Below, piece after piece: positions 1 to 8,506 of a stretch of 64,000 bases of DNA. The notes beneath the pieces are model-generated. The model saw only the letters and a program-made list of their open reading frames with translations. It did not search any database and was not told the origin of the DNA. Source of the stretch: Halomonas litopenaei (lineage in GTDB: Bacteria; Pseudomonadota; Gammaproteobacteria; Pseudomonadales; Halomonadaceae); the NCBI RefSeq assembly GCF_003045775.1, contig NZ_PXNS01000001.1, positions 930,001 to 994,000 on the forward strand. Direction: 5' to 3'. A program made the position numbers and the translations under genes. The first letter of the stretch is position 1. Each line of letters opens with the position of its first letter.

Positions 1-909
1 ACTGAGGTTGCCATCCGTCCACATACGACCTTCGAGAATCCGCTTTTCCTGTTCGGTCAGCAGTACCGCCGCGTGGTCGCGCAGTGCCGAGACCATGCTG
101 TCGTAAACGCTGTCGAGGATGACCAGGCTGTTCTCCGAGCTGCAGCTGGTCGCATTGTCGAAGGTCTTGGAGGCAAGAATCTTGCGCGCGGCATCTGCGA
201 TATTGGCGCTTTCATCGATGATGACCGGGACGTTGCCTGCCCCGACGCCGATGGCCGGGGTGCCACTGGAATAGGCGGAGCGCACATTGTTCTGGGAGCC
301 GGTGACGACGATCAGGTCGACCAGTTGCATCAAGGCATGGGTGCTCGCCTTGGTCACCGGGTCCGGTAGCAGTTGCACCAGATCCCGGGGGGCTCCGATA
401 CGGGCGAGCTCGTCCTGCATGTAGTTCACCAGCCGTTCGCACACGGCGTAGCCCTTGGGCGAGGGAGCCAGCACGATGGCGTTGCGACCCTTGAGTGCGT
501 TGATCGTCTTGTTGGTGGGCGTGGCCGCAGGGTTGGTGGAAGGCACCACGGCGCCGACCACGCCGATCGGGCGGGATATCTCGACGATGCCTGTGCTCGG
601 GTCTTCGGAGACGATACCCACGGTACGCTTGCCCTCGAGGTCGGCCAGCAATCCAAGGGTCTTGCGGTGGTTCTTGGCGATCTTGTCGGAAACCTTGCCA
701 AGCCCGGTGGTGGCCACTGCGAGTTGTGACAGCTCCTCATTTCGCGTGGGCTCCATCAACGCCCAGGCGGCGGCCAGCACGACTTCATCGACTTGCTGCT
801 GGTCGTATTGCTCGAACCGGCGCTGGGCTTCTCGGGCTCGTTCGACAATGGGGGCTACCAGCCGGTAGGCGCTATTGTCGTCAGAAGAATGCTTGTGGTT
901 GGTATCCAT
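1..909 (-). CDS. sauS: Acylating sulfoacetaldehyde dehydrogenase (SauS-like), partial
   Basis: This is the N-terminal 303 residues of a CoA-dependent, acylating aldehyde dehydrogenase; the C-terminus lies beyond the left edge. Family members interconvert an acyl-CoA and its aldehyde using NAD(P)H. The motif TSCSSENS places the catalytic cysteine at residue 256. The early segments VVPSTNPAATP and VVTGSQNNVRSAYSSG resemble the acylating subfamily rather than classical ALDHs. The ATG at 909 follows a GAGG ribosome site. The gene lies downstream of tctABC on the same strand and is divergent from xsc, which consumes sulfoacetaldehyde. A role in sulfoacetyl-CoA to sulfoacetaldehyde conversion (SauS, sulfoacetate catabolism) is therefore the best reading. 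A general acetaldehyde or succinate-semialdehyde enzyme cannot be excluded from sequence alone. A sulfoacetate-CoA ligase (sauT), if present, would lie outside the window. Confidence 0.75.
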   Translation of the reverse strand, partial: MDTNHKHSSDDNSAYRLVAPIVERAREAQRRFEQYDQQQVDEVVLAAAWALMEPTRNEELSQLAVATTGLGKVSDKIAKNHRKTLGLLADLEGKRTVGIVSEDPSTGIVEISRPIGVVGAVVPSTNPAATPTNKTINALKGRNAIVLAPSPKGYAVCERLVNYMQDELARIGAPRDLVQLLPDPVTKASTHALMQLVDLIVVTGSQNNVRSAYSSGTPAIGVGAGNVPVIIDESANIADAARKILASKTFDNATSCSSENSLVILDSVYDSMVSALRDHAAVLLTEQEKRILEGRMWTDGNLS

Positions 910-969
910 GTTGCTACCTCGACGTGTCGATGGGGTAAGCAAGGGCGGCTCAGGGTATGGATGGCGGCT

Positions 970-984
970 CCCTGCGGTGCAGGG
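970..984 (-). other. Small hairpin between tctC and sauS-like gene
   Basis: CCCTGC and GCAGGG arms surround a 3-nt loop in the 143-bp gap between tctC and the dehydrogenase gene. There is no T-run, so it is not a clear terminator. It could mark an mRNA processing or attenuation point within the operon. Weak. Confidence 0.25.
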
Positions 985-1052
985 GAATGAGGCCTGTGTT
1001 CCACGCGTCGCTACCCTTGCTTTTGTTGCCGTTGGCCTGAAATCCGCAGAGG

Positions 1053-2030
1053 TCACGGTGTCTCGAGCTGAGCGAAGAGTTCAGTCAGGTACGCTTGCTG
1101 TTGTTTCCACAGCGCCTCGAGGTCGGACGCTTCCATGACGCGAAGGGTCGATCCGCCTTCTTTCATCTGCTCGGCGATTCCCTCGTCCTGGAACATGTCG
1201 ATGAAGTTGGAAGAGAGGTAGTCGACCGTTTCCGCGTCGACCCCTCTGGGAACCATGATCCCCCTGAGGTTGAGGCTGGTGTCGTCGACGTCGTATCCCG
1301 CTTCGATAAAGGTGGGTACATCCGGCAGGAAATCTTCGCTTCTTTCGAGATCGGCAATGCCGAGGATCTTGATGCGGTCCTGGTTGCGGAAGGCGTCGGA
1401 CAAGTTGTTGAATCCCGCCATCACCTGACCACCGACAACAAACCTGAGGGCGTCCACTCCTCCTGAGGTAGGAAGGTACTTCAGGGTCACCTCGGCGCTT
1501 TGCTGAAGCTGAAGGGCAGCAATATGGTGTCCGACGTAGAGCCCGGCGCCCGAGACCGTCAACTTTCCAGGATTGGCTCTGGCGTACTCCACCACGTCAT
1601 CGATGGAATCGAACTCACTGTCCTTGCCGACGATGAGTACGGCAGGGTCTGCGCCCCAGTTTGCAATGGGCTGCAGGTTCTCGATGCTGTAATCGGTGTC
1701 GTACATGATCGACTGAGCGATGAAGTGCGGCACGTTATAGGCCGCAATATCGTAGCCATCGGTAGCGCCGGTACTGACAAACTGATTCCAGCCGATCTGT
1801 CCGCCTGCACCCGGGCGGTTGATCACCGTGACCGGCTGCCCGAGGTACTCATCGCCCTTCGAGGTGACGATCCTGGCCTGGAAGTCTGTTGCACCACCAG
1901 CCGAATAGGCGACCGTCAGATTCAAGGGCTTTTCCGGGAAGTCCGCCAGGCTGGGGAGGGGAGCAAGCAACAGACAGACCGCGAGGGTTGACGCTGTTTG
2001 ACGCTTTACTGAGGTGGCGTGAATGGTCAT
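1053..2030 (-). CDS. tctC: TTT-family periplasmic solute-binding protein (TctC/Bug)
   Basis: A 325-residue extracytoplasmic receptor of a tripartite tricarboxylate transporter. A Sec signal peptide (hydrophobic TLAVCLLLAPLPSLA, cleavage near residue 29) is followed by two family signatures: AYSAGGATDFQAR around residue 41, and INRPGAGGQIG around residue 70. It captures a small carboxylate in the periplasm and hands it to TctAB. It is the third gene of tctA-tctB-tctC, 13 bp after tctB. The ATG at 2030 has a GAAGG site about nine bases upstream. The ligand is not readable from sequence. The link to sauS-like and xsc genes suggests sulfoacetate or a similar sulfonate, which is inference. Confidence 0.85.
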   Translation of the reverse strand: MTIHATSVKRQTASTLAVCLLLAPLPSLADFPEKPLNLTVAYSAGGATDFQARIVTSKGDEYLGQPVTVINRPGAGGQIGWNQFVSTGATDGYDIAAYNVPHFIAQSIMYDTDYSIENLQPIANWGADPAVLIVGKDSEFDSIDDVVEYARANPGKLTVSGAGLYVGHHIAALQLQQSAEVTLKYLPTSGGVDALRFVVGGQVMAGFNNLSDAFRNQDRIKILGIADLERSEDFLPDVPTFIEAGYDVDDTSLNLRGIMVPRGVDAETVDYLSSNFIDMFQDEGIAEQMKEGGSTLRVMEASDLEALWKQQQAYLTELFAQLETP

Positions 2031-2043
2031 TGTTTTATGCCTT

Positions 2044-2490
2044 CTACAGAAGTAGGCCTTTGGGAAACTGCACCTTTAACAGGGCAGTGAATACGCCGAA
2101 GAGCACCGCCAGAAAGCCGGTACCGATGACGATGTTGAGAAGGATCTTTCGGCTCGAGGAAAGCCCGGGCATATAGACGCTACTGATGACGACGAACCCC
2201 ACCAGGGTGGTGACGTAGAAGCCGAGAATTCGTAGTGCGAGCAGTAGCAGGAAAAAGATGGCAAGCGCCGGGATGATGCTGCCCCAGGGGATGGAGATGG
2301 CGCCTTCCTCGGCCTGGCCTGGGGCCAGGATTTCCACCGCGAGCAGCACGACTGCCAGAGTCAGTACGATCAATGACACCACTCGGGGAAAGCTGTAGCC
2401 GTATGCCCCGCCTGCCCAGGAGGCGGCTACCAGGCCAAGTGCAATGATCAGTGCGCCGAGGGCCACCTGACGCGGTTTAGTGAGCATCAT
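2044..2490 (-). CDS. tctB: TTT transporter small membrane subunit (TctB)
   Basis: A 148-residue membrane protein with about four hydrophobic segments, the size and pattern of TctB. TctB is the small, poorly conserved integral subunit that partners the large TctA permease. The start chosen is the ATG at 2490 (protein begins MMLTKPRQ), because the frame upstream is a shadow of tctA. The gene overlaps the tctA stop by 14 bases, implying translational coupling. No catalytic motif is expected for the family. Confidence 0.8.
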   Translation of the reverse strand: MMLTKPRQVALGALIIALGLVAASWAGGAYGYSFPRVVSLIVLTLAVVLLAVEILAPGQAEEGAISIPWGSIIPALAIFFLLLLALRILGFYVTTLVGFVVISSVYMPGLSSSRKILLNIVIGTGFLAVLFGVFTALLKVQFPKGLLL

Positions 2491-4027
2491 GGTTGGCCTC
2501 CGGATGTACCTGGACTCGATGATCGGGCGTCGCACGCTGGCGGGTCTTGCGGGCCTGCCAACTGGCGTAGAGGCTGTAGGCCACCGACAGCAGGCACAGC
2601 GAGACCAGCAGGATATTGAGCCAGCCACCGAACATGTAACGCAGCATGCCGTCGCCGGCCTGGGCCAGCATCTGACTCTGCAGGAAGTTGGTTTCGGCAA
2701 TAGGGCCGAGAATGATACCGAGTACGATGGGCCCGGGGGTGAAGCCGTACTGCATGCCGAAGTACATCAGAGAGCCCATGGACATCATGATGATGACGTC
2801 GGAGAAGCTGTTCTGGACGCTGTAGGTGCCGAAGATGGCCAGCGTGGTCACCGCCGCCGCCATGATGTGGCGAGGAATCCGAATGACGTACTTGCCGATC
2901 CCGCTGATCCACAGCCCACACACCACCAGCAGAATCTGGCTGATCAGCAGTGCTCCCATGAAGGTCCAGGCGACCGAAGCATGCTGGGTGAACAGGTCTG
3001 GTCCGGGAAAGAGGCCTTGAATCAACAGGCCGCCGAGCAGCACCGCGGCGGTGGGGCTGCCCGGTATGCCAAGCGACAGCATGGGCACCAGTGACGCCCC
3101 GACCATGGCGTTGTTGGCACTTTCTGCAGCGATGATGCCCTCCGGCTCGCCCTTGCCGAAATTGTCCTTGTTGTGACTGAATTTCTTGCACTGGTCGTAG
3201 GCAATCAGCCCGGCAATCTGGCCACCGGCGCCGGGAATGATGCCGACGATGATGCCGGACAGGCTGCCGATCACCAGCGCCTTGACCTTCTTCAGGTTGA
3301 AGATGATCGCCTTGATCACGGAGGTGGGTGCCATGTCGAAGCGTTCGCCGCCGTTGGCACCCTTGGCGCCCTCTACCATCTGCAGCACCTGGGGTATCGC
3401 AAACAGGCCGATCAGGGCCGGGATGATGGTGATGCCGCCCTGCAGATGCTCGCTGAAGACGAAGCGTTCGGTGCCGGTCACCGGGTTGAAGCCGATCAGC
3501 GAGATCCAGACGCCGATCGCGCCGCCGAGCAAGCCCTTGAGTACCGAGGCGCTGCCCAGAGAGCCGATGACGGTGATGCCGAGGATGGCCGTCCAGAACA
3601 GCTCCGGGGGGCCAAACTTCAGCGCCACATTGACCAGGTAAGGGGTCAGGAAGATCAGCACCAGGACCCCCAGCACGCCCCCGACGGCGGAGCTGATAAA
3701 GCAGTAGTACAGCGCCTGGGTCGCCTTGCCGGCCTTGGCCATGGGGTGGCCATCCAGCATCGTTGCAATGTTGGCGGGCGCCCCGGGGATGTTGATCAGG
3801 ATGGCGCTGACCGCGCCGCCGGCGACCGTCGAGGTATACAGAACGCCGAGCAGGATCAGCCCCGAGGTAGCGTCCATCTTGAAGGTGAAGGGGATCAGTA
3901 GCGCCACCGCCATCGTCGGACTGAGCCCCGGCGTCGCCCCCAGAATCAATCCGACGATCGTGCCGCCGATCAGGATAAGCAGGTTCCAGCCGCTGAGAAC
4001 CTGCGGAAGGTAATGCAGTAGTTCCAC
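2477..4027 (-). CDS. tctA: TTT transporter large permease subunit (TctA)
   Basis: A 516-residue, strongly hydrophobic permease of the usual TctA length. Family signatures are visible: GATPGLSPTMAVALLIPFTF near residue 31, and GIIPGAGGQIAGLIAYDQ near residue 263. TctA forms the substrate channel driven by a cation gradient and works with TctB and the periplasmic receptor TctC. It is the first gene of the minus-strand operon tctA-tctB-tctC-sauS-like and is transcribed from the 613-bp region shared with xsc. Confidence 0.88.
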   Translation of the reverse strand: MELLHYLPQVLSGWNLLILIGGTIVGLILGATPGLSPTMAVALLIPFTFKMDATSGLILLGVLYTSTVAGGAVSAILINIPGAPANIATMLDGHPMAKAGKATQALYYCFISSAVGGVLGVLVLIFLTPYLVNVALKFGPPELFWTAILGITVIGSLGSASVLKGLLGGAIGVWISLIGFNPVTGTERFVFSEHLQGGITIIPALIGLFAIPQVLQMVEGAKGANGGERFDMAPTSVIKAIIFNLKKVKALVIGSLSGIIVGIIPGAGGQIAGLIAYDQCKKFSHNKDNFGKGEPEGIIAAESANNAMVGASLVPMLSLGIPGSPTAAVLLGGLLIQGLFPGPDLFTQHASVAWTFMGALLISQILLVVCGLWISGIGKYVIRIPRHIMAAAVTTLAIFGTYSVQNSFSDVIIMMSMGSLMYFGMQYGFTPGPIVLGIILGPIAETNFLQSQMLAQAGDGMLRYMFGGWLNILLVSLCLLSVAYSLYASWQARKTRQRATPDHRVQVHPEANHDAH

Positions 4028-4640
4028 CTTGAGCCTCCCGTGACGCCACAGGGGCGGGCGTCTGTTGTCGTTGTCATTCAGTTGGGATAAGCGCGTTTGC
4101 CTTTGGCGTGCTTTCTTTCACGGGCTTGATGGCGGTCGCATCAAGGTTGGTGAGTGTGTAGAGGGTTTTGATCAAGTCATTTAACAGATGTACATGAGTT
4201 GTATGTCTAGAAGTCTCCCGCGGGACTGTCAACGTATTTTTCCCTCCGAAATGCCGCTGCAATGCAGCAATGGCGGGCCTTTCAGCGGGATGCGGGTGTT
4301 CGGCAAAAGGCGCGTGATCGATCCTGCAGGCAAGGGTGCAAGGGGCGCGGATGGAGGGGCGGGCGAGCGGCGGGAGGCGCTGCAGGGGCTTGGCGGAGCA
4401 AACAGGGTGGCACGACGACGGTCTTTTTTTATAAAAAACGAACCGTAACGTATCAAATAATGAAATTCGTCTTGACCGGGCACGAATCGGCCGCTACCTT
4501 TGGGTCAAGTTTCGCAAATCGGAACTTATGGTATCGAAAAGCTTGAGGCGACCGATCCGGAGCGGCTCAAGCCAAGACAAGGCCCGAGGCCCTGATGGCC
4601 GACGCCGCCAGCATCCGCTTTTGTTCCCTGGAGGAGCCCC
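4028..4640. promoter_or_regulatory. Divergent control region between tctA and xsc
   Basis: No convincing gene lies in these 613 bases. The xsc-proximal half is AT-richer than its surroundings and holds a perfect 14-bp palindrome TTTTTTATAAAAAA (4425-4438). A sigma-70-like pair follows: TTGACC (4472-4477), 17 bases, then TACCTT (4495-4500), about 140 bases before the xsc start. Near tctA a poor inverted pair TGTACAT/ATGTCTA (4189-4208) could be an operator half-site pair. No regulator gene adjoins the region within the window. Confidence 0.45.
4472..4500 (+). promoter_or_regulatory. Putative sigma-70 promoter for xsc
   Basis: TTGACC and TACCTT are separated by the optimal 17 bases. The -10 element is a poor match to TATAAT, so activation by a regulator would be expected. 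Assigned by eye only. Confidence 0.3.
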
Positions 4641-6461
4641 ATGAGTCACAACGACAACACCAACAAGCGCCAGGTCGTGAAGGGTAAGCAGAAGATGACG
4701 CCCTCCGAGGCCTTCGTCGAAACCCTCGTCGCCAATGACGTCACCGACATGTTCGGCATCATGGGCTCGGCCTTCATGGACGCCATGGACATCTTTGCCC
4801 CCGCCGGCATTCGTCTGATTCCGGTGGTGCACGAGCAGGGCGCGGCCCACATGGCCGACGGCTATGCCCGTGTTTCCGGCCGCCACGGTGTGGTCATCGG
4901 CCAGAACGGCCCCGGCATCTCCAACTGCGTGACCGGTATCGCGGCGGCCTACTGGGCCCACAGCCCGGTGGTCATGATCACCCCGGAAACCGGCACCACC
5001 GGGATCGGCCTGGGCGGCTTCCAGGAGTGCAACCAGCTGCCGATGTTCCAGGAGTTCACCAAGTATCAGGGCCACGTCACCCACCCGGCGCGCATGGCCG
5101 AGTACACCGGTCGCTGCTTCGAGCGGGCCATGTCGGAGATCGGTCCGACCCAGTTGAACATTCCGCGTGACTACTTCTACGGCGAGATCGAGGCCGAGAT
5201 TCCCGAGCCGCGTCGCATCGACCGCGGCCCCGGTGGCGCTCAGTCACTGGACGAGGCGGCGGCCCTGCTGGCCGAGGCCAAGTTCCCGGTGATCGTTTCC
5301 GGTGGTGGCGTGGTCATGGCCGACGCGGTGGAAGAGTGCAAGGCCCTGGCCGAGCGCCTCGGCGCGCCGGTGGTCAACAGCTACCAGCACAATGACTCCT
5401 TCCCCGCCAGCCATCCGCAGTGGTGTGGTCCGCTGGGCTACCAGGGCTCCAAGGCCGGCATGAAGCTGATCTCCCAGGCCGACGTGGTGCTGGCACTCGG
5501 CACCCGTCTCGGGCCCTTCGGTACCCTGCCGCAGCACGGCATGGACTACTGGCCGAAGGACGCCAAGATCATCCAGGTGGACGCCGACCACAAGATGCTC
5601 GGCCTGGTGAAGAAGATTTCCGTCGGTATCTGCGGCGACGCCAAGGCCGCCGCGGTCGAGCTGAGCCAGCGCCTCGAGGGCCGTGACCTGGCCTGCGACG
5701 CCTCCAAGGACGAGCGTCTTGCCAAGATCAAGGCCGAGAAGGACGCCTGGGAGAAGGAACTCGACGAGTGGACCCACGAGCGTGATCCGTTCAGCCTCGA
5801 CGCCATCGAGGAAGCCAAGGACGAAAAGCCGTTCTCCGGCGGCGAGTACCTGCACCCGCGTCAGGTGCTGCGTGAGCTCGAGAAGGCCATGCCGGAAGAC
5901 GTGATGGTCTCCACCGATATCGGCAACATCAACTCGGTGGCCCACAGCTACCTGCGCTTCGAGAAGCCGCGCAGCTTCTTCGCCCCGATGAGCTTCGGCA
6001 ACTGTGGTTACGCCTTGCCGACCATCATCGGTGCCAAGACCGCCGCGCCGCATCGTCCGGCCATCGCCTACGCCGGTGACGGTGCCTGGGGCATGAGCCT
6101 GATGGAGACCATGACCGCCGTGCGTCATGGCATCCCGGTCACCGCGGTGGTGTTCCACAACCGCCAGTGGGGCGCCGAGAAGAAGAACCAGGTCGACTTC
6201 TACAATCGCCGCTTCGTGGCCGGCGAGCTCGACAACGAGAGCTTCGCCGAGATCGGCCGCGCCATGGGTGCCGAGGGCATCACCGTGGACCGTCTGGAAG
6301 ACGTGGGCCCGGCGCTGAAGAAGGCGGTGGACATGCAGATGAACGAGGGCAAGACCTGCATCATCGAGATCATGTGTACCCGCGAACTGGGCGACCCCTT
6401 CCGCCGTGACGCCCTGAAGAAGCCGGTGCGTCTCTTGGAGAAGTACCAGGACTACGTCTGA
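4641..6461 (+). CDS. xsc: Sulfoacetaldehyde acetyltransferase Xsc
   Basis: A 606-residue thiamine-diphosphate enzyme that converts sulfoacetaldehyde and phosphate into acetyl phosphate and sulfite, the desulfonation step of taurine, isethionate and sulfoacetate catabolism. It has the acetolactate-synthase-like fold. The N-terminal Pyr domain carries the EQGAAHMADGYAR motif with its conserved glutamate near residue 70. The C-terminal PP domain carries the ThDP/Mg site beginning GDGAWG (residues 479-484) and ending at VFHNRQWG. Xsc-specific features include the N-terminal FGIMGSAFMDAMDIF stretch. GGAGGAG precedes the ATG at 4641 at good spacing. The gene is followed by a terminator-like hairpin and pta. 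Cytoplasmic. Confidence 0.93.
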   Translation: MSHNDNTNKRQVVKGKQKMTPSEAFVETLVANDVTDMFGIMGSAFMDAMDIFAPAGIRLIPVVHEQGAAHMADGYARVSGRHGVVIGQNGPGISNCVTGIAAAYWAHSPVVMITPETGTTGIGLGGFQECNQLPMFQEFTKYQGHVTHPARMAEYTGRCFERAMSEIGPTQLNIPRDYFYGEIEAEIPEPRRIDRGPGGAQSLDEAAALLAEAKFPVIVSGGGVVMADAVEECKALAERLGAPVVNSYQHNDSFPASHPQWCGPLGYQGSKAGMKLISQADVVLALGTRLGPFGTLPQHGMDYWPKDAKIIQVDADHKMLGLVKKISVGICGDAKAAAVELSQRLEGRDLACDASKDERLAKIKAEKDAWEKELDEWTHERDPFSLDAIEEAKDEKPFSGGEYLHPRQVLRELEKAMPEDVMVSTDIGNINSVAHSYLRFEKPRSFFAPMSFGNCGYALPTIIGAKTAAPHRPAIAYAGDGAWGMSLMETMTAVRHGIPVTAVVFHNRQWGAEKKNQVDFYNRRFVAGELDNESFAEIGRAMGAEGITVDRLEDVGPALKKAVDMQMNEGKTCIIEIMCTRELGDPFRRDALKKPVRLLEKYQDYV

Positions 6462-6529
6462 TACCGGCGGCGAAGGACTCCCCTGTCTGACTCGCCACGC
6501 AAGACTCTCTCGTCCGGTATGACGACATT

Positions 6530-6556
6530 GCCCTGGCCTGGTGCCAGGGCTTTTTT
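6530..6556 (+). terminator. Rho-independent terminator between xsc and pta
   Basis: A perfect 7-bp stem, GCCCTGG (6530-6536) with CCAGGGC (6544-6550), has a 7-nt loop and is followed directly by six T residues. It sits 69 bases after the xsc stop and before the pta ribosome site, so it may attenuate rather than end the operon. Confidence 0.8.
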
Positions 6557-6644
6557 ACATTCGCCAGAGGGTGGTAAAGAGCCCCGGCCGAGTGAAGGGA
6601 TGGGCGGAGTCTCCGATAACAATGACCCCGGGAGAGCTGTTCCG

Positions 6645-7652
6645 ATGAAAGCGCTCAATCATATACGCGACATGGCCCGCCAGGACCCCAGACGTATCGT
6701 GCTGTGCGAGGGCGACGATGCGCGGGTGCTCAAGGCAGGACTGGCGGCAAGCCAGGCCGGCTATGCCCGCATCTTGCTGGTGGGGGATCGTCAGGCGATC
6801 AACGCCCGCGCCGAGGCCGAAGGGCTCGAGCTTGGCGCGATCGAGCTGATCGATCCCGCCGACTCCGAGCACACCGATCGCCTGGCAACGCTCCTGCTTG
6901 AACTGCGCGGGCCCAAGGGCATGACGGAGGAGGATGCCGCCCAGCGGGTACGTGAGCCGCTGATCTTTGCCAACCTGATGGTCCGCGACGGCCTGGCCGA
7001 CGGCTGTGTAGCCGGGGCGGTGCACACCACTGCCGACGTCGTCCGTGCGGCCATCCAGTTGATCGGCAAGGCGCCGGGGGCGAGCCTGGTGTCGAGCTTC
7101 TTTCTGATGATGTTGTGCAAGGAGTTCCATAGCCTGAAGGGAGGCATGATCTTCTCTGACTGCGGGCTGGTGGTGGACCCCGACGCCTCGGCGCTGTCGC
7201 AGATCGCCATGGCCGCAGCCGACAGCGCCGAGGCGCTGCTCGACGAACCGGCACGGGTGGCGATGCTGTCGTTCTCCACCAGCGGCAGCGCTCATCACGC
7301 CTCGGTGGACAAGGTCGTGGAGGCGGCGCGCAAGGTCAAGAACGCGCGCCCGGGCCTGGCCATCGACGAGGACGTGCAGCTCGACGCCGCCATCGTCGCC
7401 GAGATCGCCGAGCGCAAGCTGCCGGACTCCAGGGTCAAGGGCAACGCCAATGTGCTGATCTTCCCGGACCTTGAGGCTGGCAATATCGGCTACAAGCTGG
7501 CCGAGCGGATCGGCGGCGCCGAGGCTATCGGTCCGCTGCTGCAGGGCCTGGCGCGGCCTGCCAATGACCTCTCGCGGGGCTGCAGCGAAGAGGATATCGT
7601 CAACGTGATCGCCGTCACCACGGTCCAGGCCCAGCGCCTGTCGGTGGCGTAA
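6645..7652 (+). CDS. pta: Phosphate acetyltransferase, short form, linked to xsc
   Basis: A 335-residue protein equivalent to the catalytic PTA_PTB domain only, lacking the N-terminal DRTGG-type regulatory half seen in the second pta at 37570-39732. It converts acetyl phosphate from Xsc into acetyl-CoA. Visible family features include VLCEGDDARVLKAG at the N-terminus, the GAVHTTADVVRAAIQLIGK segment and NVLIFPDLEAGNIGYKLAER near the C-terminus. The start at 6645 (MKALNHIR) is chosen because a GGAGAG site precedes it and homology begins there. The open frame further upstream spans the terminator. Short Pta next to xsc is a recurrent arrangement in sulfonate degraders. Confidence 0.88.
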   Translation: MKALNHIRDMARQDPRRIVLCEGDDARVLKAGLAASQAGYARILLVGDRQAINARAEAEGLELGAIELIDPADSEHTDRLATLLLELRGPKGMTEEDAAQRVREPLIFANLMVRDGLADGCVAGAVHTTADVVRAAIQLIGKAPGASLVSSFFLMMLCKEFHSLKGGMIFSDCGLVVDPDASALSQIAMAAADSAEALLDEPARVAMLSFSTSGSAHHASVDKVVEAARKVKNARPGLAIDEDVQLDAAIVAEIAERKLPDSRVKGNANVLIFPDLEAGNIGYKLAERIGGAEAIGPLLQGLARPANDLSRGCSEEDIVNVIAVTTVQAQRLSVA

Positions 7653-7679
7653 CATTCATCTGGCCGGCCGGGAGGGAAG

Positions 7680-8468
7680 ATGACACTGGTACCCGAGGGA
7701 ATGGAGCTGTCTGGCCTTTTGGCGGTGATACTGATCACCGTTCTGGCAGGCTACCTGCACACGGTGTCCGGGTTCGGTATCGGCATGATCATCATCGGCG
7801 TGGCCAGTGGCTTAGAGCTGGTCAGCGTCGCCACCCTGGTGGCGGTGGTCAGTCTGGTGACCCTGGTCAACAGCGCCGTGGCGCTGCCCGGCAAGCTGCA
7901 TCATCTCGACCGGCGCCACCTGCTGGCACTGGGGCTCGGCATCGTGCCGTCCATCGGCCTCGGGGTGTGGGCGCTGAACTGGCTGAGCGTCAGCGCCGAG
8001 GCGCTGTTGATGCTGATGCTGGGGGCGCTGGTGTTCTACGGCGGGCTCAGCGTGGGCTTGCGGCCGCGCCCACGCGCGGCAGTATCGTCCTCGGCAGGCT
8101 TCGCCGCGAACGGCGTCATGACCGGCCTTCTGGCCGGGATGTTTGGCATGCCCGGGCCCCCGGTCATCTACCACTGCTATCGCCAGCCGCTGCCCACCGA
8201 GACCATCCGGCTATTGCTGATCGCTTGCTTCGCCATGACCTCGGGGGTGCGCACCCTGTATGTCGGCGCCGCCGGCGGGCTCGATGCCCAGGTCTGGCTG
8301 TTGGCGTTGTGGACCCTGCCGGCGGTGGCGCTGGCCACCTGGGCCGGACGCCGCTATCCGCCGCCCTGCAGCGCCGTGCTATTGAGACGAGTGGCCATGC
8401 TGACGCTGATGGTGATAGGCGTGGGGCTGATGCTCGACGGCAGCCTGGCGCTGTGGACCAGGGCTTGA
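7680..8468 (+). CDS. TauE/SafE-family permease, probable sulfite exporter
   Basis: A 262-residue integral membrane protein with about eight hydrophobic segments, matching the TauE/SafE (DUF81) family. An N-terminal GYLHTVSGFGIGMIIIG half-repeat and a central GMFGMPGPPVIYHCY half-repeat are typical of its two-fold internal architecture. GGGAGGGAAG lies immediately upstream of the ATG, 27 bases after pta. In sulfonate degraders such permeases export sulfite or sulfoacetate. The position directly behind xsc-pta supports sulfite export, which is inference from context. Confidence 0.8.
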   Translation: MTLVPEGMELSGLLAVILITVLAGYLHTVSGFGIGMIIIGVASGLELVSVATLVAVVSLVTLVNSAVALPGKLHHLDRRHLLALGLGIVPSIGLGVWALNWLSVSAEALLMLMLGALVFYGGLSVGLRPRPRAAVSSSAGFAANGVMTGLLAGMFGMPGPPVIYHCYRQPLPTETIRLLLIACFAMTSGVRTLYVGAAGGLDAQVWLLALWTLPAVALATWAGRRYPPPCSAVLLRRVAMLTLMVIGVGLMLDGSLALWTRA

Positions 8469-8506
8469 GGTTCGCACAGATACTACAACGGAACAGGAGT
8501 TTGCCC

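Noticed and set aside
2487..4049. A 520-codon frame overlapping tctA on the same strand in another phase
   Set aside because: The product is Arg/Gly/His-rich and repetitive; TctA itself has full-length permease motifs in the correct phase.
4189..4208. Possible GntR-type operator upstream of tctA
   Set aside because: Arms match at only five of seven positions; listed within the control region but not claimed as a site.
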